This document shows positions 46,507 to 55,479 of a stretch of DNA of 64,000 nt, piece by piece. The translations under genes and the position numbers were made by a program. The stretch comes from Pseudomonas sp. MN1F (lineage in GTDB: Bacteria > Pseudomonadota > Gammaproteobacteria > Pseudomonadales > Pseudomonadaceae). The stretch lies in assembly GCF_009391885.1 (NCBI RefSeq), contig NZ_VZII01000032.1, positions 1 through 64,000 of the forward strand. Reading direction: 5' to 3'. How positions within the stretch are numbered: the stretch's first letter is position 1; each line of letters opens with the position of its first letter. The notes beneath the pieces were generated by a model, which saw only the letters and a program-made list of their open reading frames with translations, made no database searches and had not been told where the DNA came from.

Positions 46507-47880
46507 TCAGAAGGCAAACAGATGGCTGATGAACTGGCCACACAGGGCACCGAACAGCATGACGGGCAGCACCACCAGCTCGCGCTTGATACTCAGCATG
46601 CCCAGCTGGTGGCTGACCTTGAAGATCAGGAACAGCGTGAAGAAGGTATGCAGGGCCACCCCCCACAACGCATAGGTCACCCCGCCAATGGCCAGCAGCA
46701 GCGGCATCAGGGTGAATAGCGCCACCACCCGGATGATGTTGTCCATGGCCATGTACTTGGTCAGCCCCAGGGCCATCCATATCTGTTGCGTCAGGCCGTA
46801 GCGCAAGGTGAACAGCGACAACGACAGGATCGCCATCATCTGCCCGGCGTCCTGGTAGCGGGCGTCATAGAGCCAATGAATGATCAGCGGGCTGGCGGTG
46901 AACAGGAAGCCGCAGGTGAACAGGGTCAGCACATCGAAGATCAGCCTGAAGCGGAAATACAGGTTGCGCAGGCGCTCCATGTCACCGGTCCTGGCCGCCT
47001 CGCTGAAGGCCGGCAAAGCCACCGCCCCGGCCAGCCGCTGCAGGCTGAGCTGGAAGGCCGCCAGAATGCCCACCGCAATCGAATACACCCCCAGCTGCGC
47101 CACCGTCATGCTGCCGCCGAACCAGATTCGGTCACCCTGCATGGCCAGCACGCCGACCGCGGACGACAGGAACACCCAGCGGCCGTAGTTGACGATTTCG
47201 CGCAGCGCTGCCGGGTCCCATTGCGGGCGGTCCTTGTGCCCCGGGAAAATCAGGTGGCTGAGCACCGTGGTGACCAGGGTGGAGACCAGGCCGGCAGCCA
47301 CCAGCGCCCAGATGGAGCGGGTGAGGTAGCCGATCACCAGCATCACCACCAGGCCGGCGATTTGCGAAATCAGCTCGACCAGCACCACTTTCTTCTGCTG
47401 GAAGGTGCGGATGGCCACATCGATCTTGGTCGACTGGAAGGCGAAGATGATCGCGAAAAAGCCAGTGACGGCCAGCACCGCAGGCAACTCCGGGGCGGCG
47501 TAGGTGGAATGCGCTGGCCACATTTCGAAGTGCTGGGACACCCAGGAGGCCAGCGCCACCAGTTGCATCACCACAAACAGCCCAAGGCCGCGAATGATCT
47601 GCAGCGACCAGATGGTGTTGAGGAACAGCGGCTCGTCGCCGCGCGGGCTCTGGATGATGTTCTGCCGCAGGCCCACGTCGGACAGTAACAGCAGCAACAC
47701 CGACACCGTGGTGGCAATGGCCATGAGGCCGAACATTTCCGGCAGCAGCAAGCGGGTGATGATCAGGTTGCCGCCCAGGCGAATGACCTGGGAGGCCACG
47801 ATGGAGCCGATATTCAGTGCCCCAGCCAACAACACGCGTTTGCGAAGACTTTGCGAGGACGACAGATCGATCGTAGACAT
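46507..47880 (-). CDS. Oligosaccharide flippase (Wzx-like, MATE/MviN fold)
   Basis: A 457-residue, about twelve-helix membrane protein of the polysaccharide-transporter family. It begins LRKRVLLAGALNIGSIVASQVIRLGGNLIITRLLLPEMFGLMAIATT, the typical start of lipid-linked oligosaccharide flippases. It would move an undecaprenyl-linked or similar sugar to the periplasmic face. It precedes the GT25 gene in the same direction. The ATG at 47880 was chosen over GTG 47889. There is no polymerase or ligase gene in the window. Confidence 0.88.
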   Translation of the reverse strand: MSTIDLSSSQSLRKRVLLAGALNIGSIVASQVIRLGGNLIITRLLLPEMFGLMAIATTVSVLLLLLSDVGLRQNIIQSPRGDEPLFLNTIWSLQIIRGLGLFVVMQLVALASWVSQHFEMWPAHSTYAAPELPAVLAVTGFFAIIFAFQSTKIDVAIRTFQQKKVVLVELISQIAGLVVMLVIGYLTRSIWALVAAGLVSTLVTTVLSHLIFPGHKDRPQWDPAALREIVNYGRWVFLSSAVGVLAMQGDRIWFGGSMTVAQLGVYSIAVGILAAFQLSLQRLAGAVALPAFSEAARTGDMERLRNLYFRFRLIFDVLTLFTCGFLFTASPLIIHWLYDARYQDAGQMMAILSLSLFTLRYGLTQQIWMALGLTKYMAMDNIIRVVALFTLMPLLLAIGGVTYALWGVALHTFFTLFLIFKVSHQLGMLSIKRELVVLPVMLFGALCGQFISHLFAF

Positions 47881-47968
47881 GGCACCCACTGACCTGGTTT
47901 TTAGACGTTACTATAGTCTCAATCTGCCATGCTGCTATTGCATCAGTGTCGATAGGTCTCGCGCAGGG

Positions 47969-49351
47969 TCAGCCGGTGCTTGCCGGGCGGAACGTAGCGC
48001 CATATGCGCTTGACGGCAAGCGGCTGGCGCCGTCTGCTCTCAACCGGGAACGCAGCGTGCCGCTTTGCGGCTGGGTGCGATAGAGCCCTCGCTTTTGCAA
48101 CTCTGGCACCACCCATTCGACGAAATCCTCCAGCGTACCTGGGCTGGTCAGCGGGTTGAGCATATAGCCACTGGTGCCGGAAATACGCGCATGCTCTTCA
48201 ATGCGATCGGCCACCTGCGCCGGCGTACCCACCAGGATCAGGTCGGTGCCCCGCGTGACGTTGGCAAAGCGCTGCCGGACATCACCTGCCGTCAACGGCT
48301 TGCCGCTGCCATCGGGGCGCATCATGTAGGACGTGAGGCCTTCGGTATGGGTCGCCAAGGCATCGCTGTCGGCATAACGGCTCAAGTCGATACCGGTATC
48401 GCCGGCATAGCTGACCAATTGAGCCTCCAGGTGATAGTGGCTCTGCAACGCGTCGTACTTGCGCTGGGCCTCGATCTCGGTTTTGCCCGTGACGATCCGC
48501 AACACGGTCAGCGACTGCACATCAGCCCGCGCACGCCCACGCGCTTCGGCCATGCTCCAGATTTCCTCCAGGCCCTGGCGGATCTCGTGTGGGTTCGACT
48601 TGGCGATGAAGATCAGCTCGGCATGCTTGGCCGCGAATTCGCGTCCCCTGCCAGACCAGCCAGCCTGGATCAGCAGCGGCGTTCGCTGTGGCGAAGGTGC
48701 GGTGAGGTGCGGCCCGGCCACACGATAACGTTCACCCGTGTGGTTGATCGGCTTCACGCCCTCCCCCCGGGCATACACCCGCCGCGCTTTGTCCGCCACC
48801 ACGGCGTCGTCCGCCCAGCTGCCTTCCCAAAGCTTGTAGGCCACGTCCATGAACTCTTCGGCCCGTTCATAGCGGTCGTCATGCTTGATCATCTGTTCCA
48901 GGCCAAAGTTGCGCGCTGCGCTGGAAAGATAAGAGGTAACGATGTTCCAGCCGATCCGGCCATTGCTCATGTGGTCGAGCGTGCTGAACCGCCGGGCGTG
49001 GCTGAACGGGTGTTCGTAGGTCGTCGACACGGTGGCGCCGAACGCCAGGTTGCGGGTGATCGCAGCCAGGCCCGGAATGATCATCAGCGGGTCGTTGGCA
49101 GGCGCCTCCACTGCCCACTTCACGGCGGCCTCAGCATTGCCGCCGAACACATCGTAGAAGCCCAGCACATCGGCGAAGAACAACATGTCGAGGTTGGCCT
49201 GGTCGGCGATGCGCGCCTGGTTTGCCCAGAACTGGAAAGTATTGGCGGCCAGGCGCTCATCAGCCGGGTGTGTCCACAGGCTCGGTGCGCCGCCACAGCC
49301 AACACTGGCCTGCTCGTAGAGCGCGAACAAAAGGGGTTTCGGATCGGACAT
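47969..49351 (-). CDS. FMN-dependent monooxygenase (NtaA/SnaA/DszA family)
   Basis: A 460-residue luciferase-like TIM-barrel flavoprotein of the NtaA/DszA/SoxA group. These use FMNH2 from a partner reductase to cleave C-N or C-S bonds. Recognisable parts: ANLDMLFFADVLGFYD near residue 52, FGATVSTTYEHPFSHARRFSTLDHMSNGRIGWNIVTSY near 105, and LIQAGWSGRGREFAAKHAELIFIA near 232. The C-terminal 40 residues are poorly conserved and may be disordered. It is divergent from the vitamin/organosulfur operon at 49675. Its own reductase is not in the window. Sulfur or amine scavenging is inferred from the family. Confidence 0.9.
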   Translation of the reverse strand: MSDPKPLLFALYEQASVGCGGAPSLWTHPADERLAANTFQFWANQARIADQANLDMLFFADVLGFYDVFGGNAEAAVKWAVEAPANDPLMIIPGLAAITRNLAFGATVSTTYEHPFSHARRFSTLDHMSNGRIGWNIVTSYLSSAARNFGLEQMIKHDDRYERAEEFMDVAYKLWEGSWADDAVVADKARRVYARGEGVKPINHTGERYRVAGPHLTAPSPQRTPLLIQAGWSGRGREFAAKHAELIFIAKSNPHEIRQGLEEIWSMAEARGRARADVQSLTVLRIVTGKTEIEAQRKYDALQSHYHLEAQLVSYAGDTGIDLSRYADSDALATHTEGLTSYMMRPDGSGKPLTAGDVRQRFANVTRGTDLILVGTPAQVADRIEEHARISGTSGYMLNPLTSPGTLEDFVEWVVPELQKRGLYRTQPQSGTLRSRLRADGASRLPSSAYGATFRPASTG

Positions 49352-49547
49352 GAGGATTCCTGTAATAACGGGTGTCAGCGCCAGCCAGGCAGAGAGCTTT
49401 TAAATATTAAGTAGGAATATAAAAATTATTTGTAATAATATTTAAGAATAACAATATGCGAAGATTGCCCTTTGCCCTGGGAGGCGAAAAGCCTCACCGG
49501 CCGCCCCCTGGCATGCATCGGAAGCGTCACAGGTTTAACGAACATAA

Positions 49548-49565
49548 AGAAATTAAAATATTTCT
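49548..49565. promoter_or_regulatory. AT-rich inverted repeat
   Basis: AGAAAT-TAAAAT-ATTTCT, an 18-base perfect-arm dyad in the divergent promoter region. Possible LysR- or sigma-related element; no regulator can be named. Confidence 0.35.
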
Positions 49566-49605
49566 ATTTATGCCCAGCAGGAATAACCGTATAGCTCACG
49601 GATAT

Positions 49606-49617
49606 TGGTATATACCA
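49606..49617. promoter_or_regulatory. GntR/UTRA (HutC/NagR-type) operator
   Basis: TGGTATATACCA is a perfect 12-base palindrome. It contains GTATATAC, the GT-N-TA-N-AC core of HutC-subfamily GntR operators, and resembles the dre sites of NagR/DasR (TGGTNTANACCA). It lies 58 bases before the first gene of the operon that encodes a UTRA-domain GntR protein (55476-56264), so autoregulation of the whole operon is likely. Confidence 0.72.
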
Positions 49618-49674
49618 GACACCTCCCCGTTAAATCGCTCCATGAGCCCTGAGGGCACCAAGGAGCACGACAGG

Positions 49675-50595
49675 ATGATCGCAGTACGGGTAATGCTGGA
49701 ATATTTTCACCCCTGGCCCAATTCGGCAGGTTTTTACCTCGCCAGGGAGCGCGGCTGGTATCAGGAGGCTGGCTTGTCGGTACACCTTGCTGTGCCGGAC
49801 CCGTTCCACGGCGACACCTTGGAACACCTGCTCCACGGCCAGGCCGATGTCGGCGTGTTCCCCAGCAACCGCTTGCTGGTCAGACGCAGCCTTGGCCAGC
49901 CGCTGCTGGGCGTCGCGGCCATCAACCACCAAGGGCTCGAATCAATCCAGACGCTCACCGACTTCGGCATTCGCCGCCCCAGAGACCTTGCGGGCAAACG
50001 CCTGGCGCTCAACCCTACGCCCCGTGGCCTGGCGATGGTCCGCCATCTGGTGGCCAAGGATGGTGGCGACCCGGATGCCGTCATCATCGTCGACAGCAAG
50101 GTGCGCGAGCTGCGTCCCGAGGACCTGGCTGCGGGCACTGCCCACGCCAGTTTCGGCGGCTACTGGGCCTGGGAAGCGCTGATGGACAGCCCGATTCCGG
50201 CCGAGCGCCGCGTCGTATGGCCGGTCGATGAGATCGGCGCACCGCGTTACCACAGCTACCTGCTTGGCGGCCAGCAACGCTGGTTCGAGGACAATCCCGA
50301 GACTGCCCGCGCCTTCCTCGCCGCCACCGAGCGTGGTTTTCGCGCGGCAGCCGAAGACCCGCAGAGCGCCCTGGCCGCCTATGAGGCCGCCACGCCTTAC
50401 TTTCCGGGGGAACTGCTCAGCCAGTCGCTACAGCACATCGCACCGACCTGGCTGCACCAAGGGCGCTGGGGCCAGCAACGCGAAGAACTGATCGCACCCT
50501 ACGCCCAATGGTTGCACTGCCATGGCGTACTGGCCGATGCCGACGCCTGGCGCGGCGCCACCAGCAACCGCTACCTGACGGAGCCGCAGGCATGA
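49675..50595 (+). CDS. Cytosolic THI5/NMT1/SsuA-like protein
   Basis: A 306-residue protein of the NMT1/THI5-like and sulfonate-binding (SsuA) fold. The start MIAVRVMLEYFHPWPNSAGFYLARERGWYQEAGLSVHLAVP is typical, followed by GQADVGVFPSNRLL. It has no signal peptide or lipobox, so it is not an ordinary periplasmic binding protein, and no ABC permease or ATPase belongs to this operon. Yeast and Legionella THI5 are cytosolic enzymes of this fold that build the thiamine pyrimidine; the CCCFC motif of those enzymes is not seen here. AAGGAG nine bases ahead of ATG 49675 supports this start. It overlaps the kinase gene by four bases. Function open. Confidence 0.8.
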   Translation: MIAVRVMLEYFHPWPNSAGFYLARERGWYQEAGLSVHLAVPDPFHGDTLEHLLHGQADVGVFPSNRLLVRRSLGQPLLGVAAINHQGLESIQTLTDFGIRRPRDLAGKRLALNPTPRGLAMVRHLVAKDGGDPDAVIIVDSKVRELRPEDLAAGTAHASFGGYWAWEALMDSPIPAERRVVWPVDEIGAPRYHSYLLGGQQRWFEDNPETARAFLAATERGFRAAAEDPQSALAAYEAATPYFPGELLSQSLQHIAPTWLHQGRWGQQREELIAPYAQWLHCHGVLADADAWRGATSNRYLTEPQA

Positions 50596-51740
50596 CCGAG
50601 CCCTTGCGTATCGCCCACGGCATGGGCTTGCAACCTGTGCAAGCCGACTGGCCTGCCTTGACACAACAGGCTGTGGAAGACGTGCTGCAGCACTTCCCGC
50701 AGGTGGGCGCCGTGCACTCGCTGCACTGGCACAGCCCACGCCCCTTCTCGGCTGCCGCCCAGGTGCGCACGGCGCACGGGGAAGTGTTCGTCAAGCGCCA
50801 CCACCGCCGTGTCCGCCAGCCCTCCTGGCTATTGGAGGAACACCGCTTCGTTCACTACCTCGAACAGCGTGGTGCACCGGTTGTCACGCCATTGCTCGAC
50901 CGCAACCGGCGCAGCGCCATCGCCCTGGGGGAATGGACCTACGAAGTGTTGCCGCTCGCCCAAGGCCAGGACCTGTACCGTGATGCGCTGTCGTGGACCC
51001 CGTTCCTTACCCTGGCCCATGCCCACGCGGCGGGCGCGGCCCTCGCTCGCCTGCACCAGGCTGCAGAAGGCTTTGGCGCGCGAGCCCGGCGCACCCCGGT
51101 GCTGGTCGCCAACTTGCGCCTGTTTGGCAGCAGCGCCCCGCTGGCGTCGATCGAAAAGGCCCTGGCGCAGCAGCCGGCGCTGAGCCAATACCTCGCGGGC
51201 AAGCACTGGCAGCAGGCACTACGCGAACTCTACCTGCCCCACCACCAGGCCCTGCTGCCGCTGCTCGGGCAGCAGGCCCCCTTGTGGACCCACAACGACT
51301 GGCATGCCTCCAACCTGCTGTGGACCGAACCAGGAAGCAGCGCCCAGGTGCACAGCATCCTTGACTTCGGCCTGAGCGACCTGACCTTCGCCATGTTCGA
51401 CCTGGCCACCGCACTGGAGCGCAATTGTATCCCCTGGCTTGAGCTCGATGCCGGCGGTCGCGCCAGCGCCGACCTCGACGCAGTCGATGCGCTGCTGCAG
51501 GGCTACAACAGTCAGCGCGCGCTGACCCAAGCCGACCTGCTTACGCTGAAAGCGCTGCTGCCGCTGGTGCATGTGGATTTCGCCCTTTCGGAAATCGACT
51601 ACTTCCAGGGCATCGTCGGCTCCCGGAGCAACGCCGACATCGCCTACCACAACTTCCTGATCGGCCATGGCCGCTGGTTTGGCGACAGCGAAGGCGTGCG
51701 CCTGCTCGATCACCTCGACCGCATCGCCCGCACGCGCTGA
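50592..51740 (+). CDS. Small-molecule kinase (APH/choline-kinase fold)
   Basis: A 382-residue phosphotransferase of the aminoglycoside/choline/thiamine kinase fold. The Lys of the nucleotide site is in HGEVFVKRHHRRV near residue 67. The catalytic loop is LWTHNDWHASNLLW near 238 (Asp in HND) and the metal site is ILDFGLSDLTFAMFDLA near 258. It carries no resistance-type signature. The start overlaps the stop of the previous gene (ATGA), so translation is coupled. In a vitamin or nucleoside salvage operon such a kinase would trap the imported compound; this is inferred from the PnuC-type permease further down. Confidence 0.83.
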   Translation: MTEPLRIAHGMGLQPVQADWPALTQQAVEDVLQHFPQVGAVHSLHWHSPRPFSAAAQVRTAHGEVFVKRHHRRVRQPSWLLEEHRFVHYLEQRGAPVVTPLLDRNRRSAIALGEWTYEVLPLAQGQDLYRDALSWTPFLTLAHAHAAGAALARLHQAAEGFGARARRTPVLVANLRLFGSSAPLASIEKALAQQPALSQYLAGKHWQQALRELYLPHHQALLPLLGQQAPLWTHNDWHASNLLWTEPGSSAQVHSILDFGLSDLTFAMFDLATALERNCIPWLELDAGGRASADLDAVDALLQGYNSQRALTQADLLTLKALLPLVHVDFALSEIDYFQGIVGSRSNADIAYHNFLIGHGRWFGDSEGVRLLDHLDRIARTR

Positions 51741-51752
51741 CAGGAGCCCGCC

Positions 51753-52631
51753 ATGCCCGACATCCTCATTTCACCCCATGCCTTGCAACAGGGCCTGCAG
51801 CAGCCGGGGCTGGCGGTACTCGACGCCAGCGTGGAGCTGGCCGCCGCGCGCTTCGATGGCGACTATCGCGTGGCCAGCGGGCATGCGGCCTGGCTGGCCG
51901 GACATATTCCGACCTCACGGCATGCCGACCTGACGCGCGAGCTGGCCGATACCTCGGCACCCTACAGCTTTGCCCTGCCCTCGCCAGCGGCTGCCCAGGA
52001 TGCCTTGGCACGCCTGGGCATCGCCGAGGCACGGCAGATCGTGATCTACGACCGGCACGACGGCTTTTGGGCGGCGCGCCTCTGGTGGATGTTACGCAGC
52101 ATGGGCATTGCCGCCTCGGTACTCGACGGCGGCCTGAAGGCCTGGCGCCAGGCCAACCTGGCGCTCGCCCAAGGCCAGCAGACCCAGGGCGCGGCGCCGG
52201 GCTCAGCCGTGGCCCTGACCATTCAGCCCGGGCATTGGGCAAGCCGCGAAGACGTGCTGGCCGTGCTCGAGGGCCAAGCCCCGGGCACGCTGGTCTGCGC
52301 GCTCGGTAAAGGGCTGTTCGAGGGCAGCGCGGTGAGCCGCTATGCCCGACGCGGCCATATCCCCGGCAGCCTCAACCGGCCAGCCCGCGAACTGTTCGAT
52401 CAACAGGGCCGCTACCTGCCACCGCAGGCGCTGGCCAAAACCCTCGGCTCAGCGCTGCTCGAAGGCGATCAACCGCTGATTCTCTATTGCGGTGGCGGCA
52501 TTTCCGCCGCCGCCACTGCCCTGGCCCTCACGCGCCTGGGGCGCCAGAACGTTTCGATCTACGACGGCTCGCTCCAGGAATGGGCCGCCGACCCTGCGTT
52601 GCCAATGACCAGCGGAGCAACTGCGCACTAA
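51753..52631 (+). CDS. Rhodanese-type sulfurtransferase
   Basis: A 292-residue tandem rhodanese, like thiosulfate- or mercaptopyruvate-sulfurtransferases. The inactive N-terminal domain (VLDASVELAAARFDGDYRVASGHAAWLAGHIPTSRHADL) is followed by the catalytic one (GHIPGSLNRPARELF) with the persulfide Cys 246 in LILYCGGGISAAATAL. The loop CGGGISA is closer to thiosulfate-type rhodaneses than to the mercaptopyruvate type. It lies 12 bases after the kinase gene; CAGGAGCCCGCC precedes ATG 51753. It shows that sulfur chemistry belongs to this operon. Confidence 0.92.
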   Translation: MPDILISPHALQQGLQQPGLAVLDASVELAAARFDGDYRVASGHAAWLAGHIPTSRHADLTRELADTSAPYSFALPSPAAAQDALARLGIAEARQIVIYDRHDGFWAARLWWMLRSMGIAASVLDGGLKAWRQANLALAQGQQTQGAAPGSAVALTIQPGHWASREDVLAVLEGQAPGTLVCALGKGLFEGSAVSRYARRGHIPGSLNRPARELFDQQGRYLPPQALAKTLGSALLEGDQPLILYCGGGISAAATALALTRLGRQNVSIYDGSLQEWAADPALPMTSGATAH

Positions 52632-52698
52632 GGCTTCACCCCTGCACACATCTACCCGTTTTTCGGTGCCACGCCGCTGGTCACCCAGGAGTTTGTCC

Positions 52699-54864
52699 AT
52701 GGCTTCATCCCTGTCCCTGCAACACCGCCACGGCCTCTTGTCAGGGCTGCTGAGTCTGTCAATGAGCCCGGCCCTGGCATGGGCGGACAGCACCCTGCTG
52801 GAGGCCGTCACGGTCACCGCCGAGCAACCCGACAGCTACCGCGCCAGCACTGCCGCCGTGAGTGGTTTCGGCGAGGCGCCCCTGCTCGATACCCCGGCCT
52901 CGGTCGCGGTGTTTACCGAGCAACTGCTCAAGGATCGCCAGGCCCGGCTGCTCAGCGAAGTGCTCAGCAACGATGCCTCGACTGGCGAAAGCTATGCACC
53001 CATCGGCTACTACGAGAACTTCGTGGTTCGAGGGTTTTCCCTGAACGCCGCCAACAGTTACAAGATCAACGGCAGCACCATCACCGGCGAGCAGAACGTG
53101 GCGCTGGAAAACAAACAGCAGGTCGAGCTGCTCAAAGGCCTCTCTGGCCTGCAGAGCGGTGTTTCCGAGCCAGGCGGCCTGGTCAACTACGTCACCAAGC
53201 GCCCGCAGAATGTGCGTTCGGTCACCGTGGCGAGCAATGAATCGGGCGAACGCTACATGGCCACCGACCTTGGCGGCTGGCTCGACAGCGAGCAGCGCCT
53301 GGGCGTGCGCGCCAACTTCGCCCATGAAGACATCCGCTCCTATGTGGACAACTCCGACGGCAAACGTGATTTCGCCTCCCTGGCCGTGGACTGGAACATC
53401 AGCGATGCCGCCCTGCTGCAACTGGATGCCGAATACCAGACCCGCGAGCAGCGCTCGGTACCGGGCTACCAGTTGCTTGGCGGTAACGTGGTGCCCAGCG
53501 GCATCGACCCCAAGGACCGCCTGGCCGACCAGCACTGGTCGAAACCGGTGGGTATCGACTCGCTCAACCTTGGCAGCCGCTTCGAGTACCGCTTTGACGA
53601 TAACTGGAGTGCCAACCTGAGCGCTTCGCGCAGTCGGGTGGTGATCGACGACTACAGTGCCTTCGCCTGGGGCTGCTATGGCGCCCCGAGCTGCGCCAGC
53701 TCCGCCGTGCCGAATTACTTCAGCCCCGAGGGCGACTACGATGTGTATGACTTCCGCAGCCCCGACGACACCCGCCGCAACGACGAGCTCCAGGCGAGCC
53801 TGAGCGGGCGCTTCGACAGTGGCCCCTTGCAGCATGAGCTGACCCTCGGCAGCAGCGCCTTGCGCCGGCTCGTCGACCGCCGCGACGCGGTCAACGAATG
53901 GGTGGGCAGCGCCAACATCTACCAGCCCGTACCCGACTTTGCGCCGAGCAGCGCATCGCCGGGGCATACTTATCGACGCCTGGACAGCCGCCAGTACGGC
54001 CTGTTCCTCACCGACCGGCTGAGCTACGGCGAACACTGGCAGGCCATTCTCGGCGGCCGCCAGGTCCGCCTCGACGAGAAAACCTTCGACATCGACGGCA
54101 ATACCACGCGCCATACCCAGCGCTCGGAGTTCCTGCCCAATGTGGCACTGATCTACAAACCCAGCCCGGACATTTCCCTGTACACCAGCTACAGCAAGGG
54201 CTTGTCCCTGGGCGGCGAAGCGGCTTGGTTCACCACCAATGCCTACGAGATCCTGCCGCCCACGGTGTCACGCCAACTGGAGCTCGGCGCCAAGCGTGAC
54301 TGGCAGGGCCTGAGCTTCGGCGCCGCGCTGTTTCGCATCAGCAAGGCCTATCAGTACTCACGCCCCAATGACGACGGCAGCTTCACCTACGTGCAACAAG
54401 GCGACCAGGAGAACATCGGCCTTGAACTTTCCGCCAATGGCCGCCTGACCGAGCAGTTGCAGGTGGCGGCCAGTGCCGCGGCCATCCGCGCCCGGGTCGA
54501 GGACAGCGGCACCGACCGCTACGAAGGCCATCAGGCGATCAACGTGCCGAAGGTGCGCGCAAGCCTGCACGCCGACTACAGCATCGCCAGCGTCAAGGGC
54601 CTGGCCCTGCTCGGCGGCCTGCGCTACAGCGCCAGCAAGTATGCCAGCCAGGCCGGCAACGTGAAGGTCGAGGGCTACACCGTGTTCGATGCCGGCGCAC
54701 GCTACACCCTCGACCTGGAGGGCTATGAAACGGTAGTGCGCCTGACCGTGGACAACCTGTTCGACAAGCGCTACTGGCGCGATGTGGGCGAGTACATGGG
54801 CGACGGCTACCTGTTCCAGGGCGCACCGCGCACCGCCCGCCTGTCCGCGACCGTGAATTTCTGA
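52699..54864 (+). CDS. TonB-dependent outer-membrane receptor
   Basis: A 721-residue receptor. The signal peptide (residues 1-30, ending LAWA) is followed by a TonB-box-like LLEAVTVTAEQ. The plug domain (about 50-155: LDTPASVAVFTEQLLKDRQARLLSEVL, then NYVTKRP) and a 22-strand barrel ending in the required aromatic residue (LSATVNF) follow. Annotation tools would call it a siderophore receptor, but no siderophore genes or FpvR/FecR-type regulator are near, and the operon context suggests another ligand such as a vitamin. CCAGGAGTTTGTCC precedes ATG 52699. Length is normal. Confidence 0.92.
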   Translation: MASSLSLQHRHGLLSGLLSLSMSPALAWADSTLLEAVTVTAEQPDSYRASTAAVSGFGEAPLLDTPASVAVFTEQLLKDRQARLLSEVLSNDASTGESYAPIGYYENFVVRGFSLNAANSYKINGSTITGEQNVALENKQQVELLKGLSGLQSGVSEPGGLVNYVTKRPQNVRSVTVASNESGERYMATDLGGWLDSEQRLGVRANFAHEDIRSYVDNSDGKRDFASLAVDWNISDAALLQLDAEYQTREQRSVPGYQLLGGNVVPSGIDPKDRLADQHWSKPVGIDSLNLGSRFEYRFDDNWSANLSASRSRVVIDDYSAFAWGCYGAPSCASSAVPNYFSPEGDYDVYDFRSPDDTRRNDELQASLSGRFDSGPLQHELTLGSSALRRLVDRRDAVNEWVGSANIYQPVPDFAPSSASPGHTYRRLDSRQYGLFLTDRLSYGEHWQAILGGRQVRLDEKTFDIDGNTTRHTQRSEFLPNVALIYKPSPDISLYTSYSKGLSLGGEAAWFTTNAYEILPPTVSRQLELGAKRDWQGLSFGAALFRISKAYQYSRPNDDGSFTYVQQGDQENIGLELSANGRLTEQLQVAASAAAIRARVEDSGTDRYEGHQAINVPKVRASLHADYSIASVKGLALLGGLRYSASKYASQAGNVKVEGYTVFDAGARYTLDLEGYETVVRLTVDNLFDKRYWRDVGEYMGDGYLFQGAPRTARLSATVNF

Positions 54865-54882
54865 GTTGCCCTGGAGGCGCCT

Positions 54883-55479
54883 ATGTCACCGTTGGAAACT
54901 GTCGCCGTGCTGTTCAATGTCCTCGGCGTGTGGCTGACCACCCAGCGCATTCGCTGGTGCTGGCCGGTCAGCGTGGTTGCCGTGTTGCTCTATGCCTGGA
55001 TCTTCTTCGAGGTGAAGCTGTATTGCGACATGCTGCTGCAACTGGTCTTCGCCGTGCTGCAGGGCTACGGCTGGTGGCGCTGGAGCCAGGGCTACAGCGC
55101 CGCCGGCAAGGTCGGGGTACAACGCTTGCCACGCCGCGAAGCCATCACCAGCCTGGCGACCGGGCTTGCCGGTGCGGTAGTGCTGGGGGCGCTCATGCAG
55201 CGCTACACCGATGCTTCATCGCCCTGGATCGACGCGCTGCTGAGTTCGCTGAGCCTGGTGGCGAGCTTCTGGGCGGCACGCAAGTATGTCGCCAGCTGGG
55301 GGCTGTGGATCGTGCTCGACAGCGCCTATGTCGGGCTGTTCCTGTCCAAGGACCTGCAACTCACGGCCGCCCTGTACGCCGGTTTCGTGGTACTGGCCGG
55401 CTACGGCCTGTTGGCCTGGCGCAACGAGCTGCTGGCCCGGCAACGGCCACTGCCTGTGGGCGTCGAGGGGGTGCAATGA
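54883..55479 (+). CDS. PnuC-family vitamin permease
   Basis: A 198-residue inner-membrane transporter with about seven helices. The family wording is clear: ETVAVLFNVLGVWLTTQRIRWCWPVSVVAVLLYAWIFFEVKLYCDMLLQLVFAVLQGYGWWRW, and later YVASWGLWIVLDSAYVGLFLSKDLQLTAALY. PnuC proteins import nicotinamide riboside, and relatives (PnuT, PnuX) import thiamine or riboflavin, driven by phosphorylation inside the cell. The pairing with a TonB receptor and a kinase is just what PnuT-type systems show. TGGAGGCGCCT precedes ATG 54883; the stop overlaps the GntR start by four bases. Confidence 0.92.
   Translation: MSPLETVAVLFNVLGVWLTTQRIRWCWPVSVVAVLLYAWIFFEVKLYCDMLLQLVFAVLQGYGWWRWSQGYSAAGKVGVQRLPRREAITSLATGLAGAVVLGALMQRYTDASSPWIDALLSSLSLVASFWAARKYVASWGLWIVLDSAYVGLFLSKDLQLTAALYAGFVVLAGYGLLAWRNELLARQRPLPVGVEGVQ

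Larger units (their letters stand above)
49352..49674. other. AT-rich divergent promoter region
   Basis: This 323-base control region between the monooxygenase and the plus-strand operon is strikingly AT-rich around 49395-49460 and 49540-49570 (runs such as AAATATTAAG, ATTATTTGTAATAATATTTAAG). It contains two palindromes: AGAAAT-N6-ATTTCT at 49548-49565 and TGGTATATACCA at 49606-49617. A frame open from 49456 into the next gene lacks a codon signature before 49675 and is not coding. Confidence 0.6.

Noticed and set aside
52699..54864. Calling the TonB receptor a siderophore receptor
   Set aside because: The fold fits, but no iron regulator, siderophore gene or Fur-like box was seen; the operon context points to another ligand.
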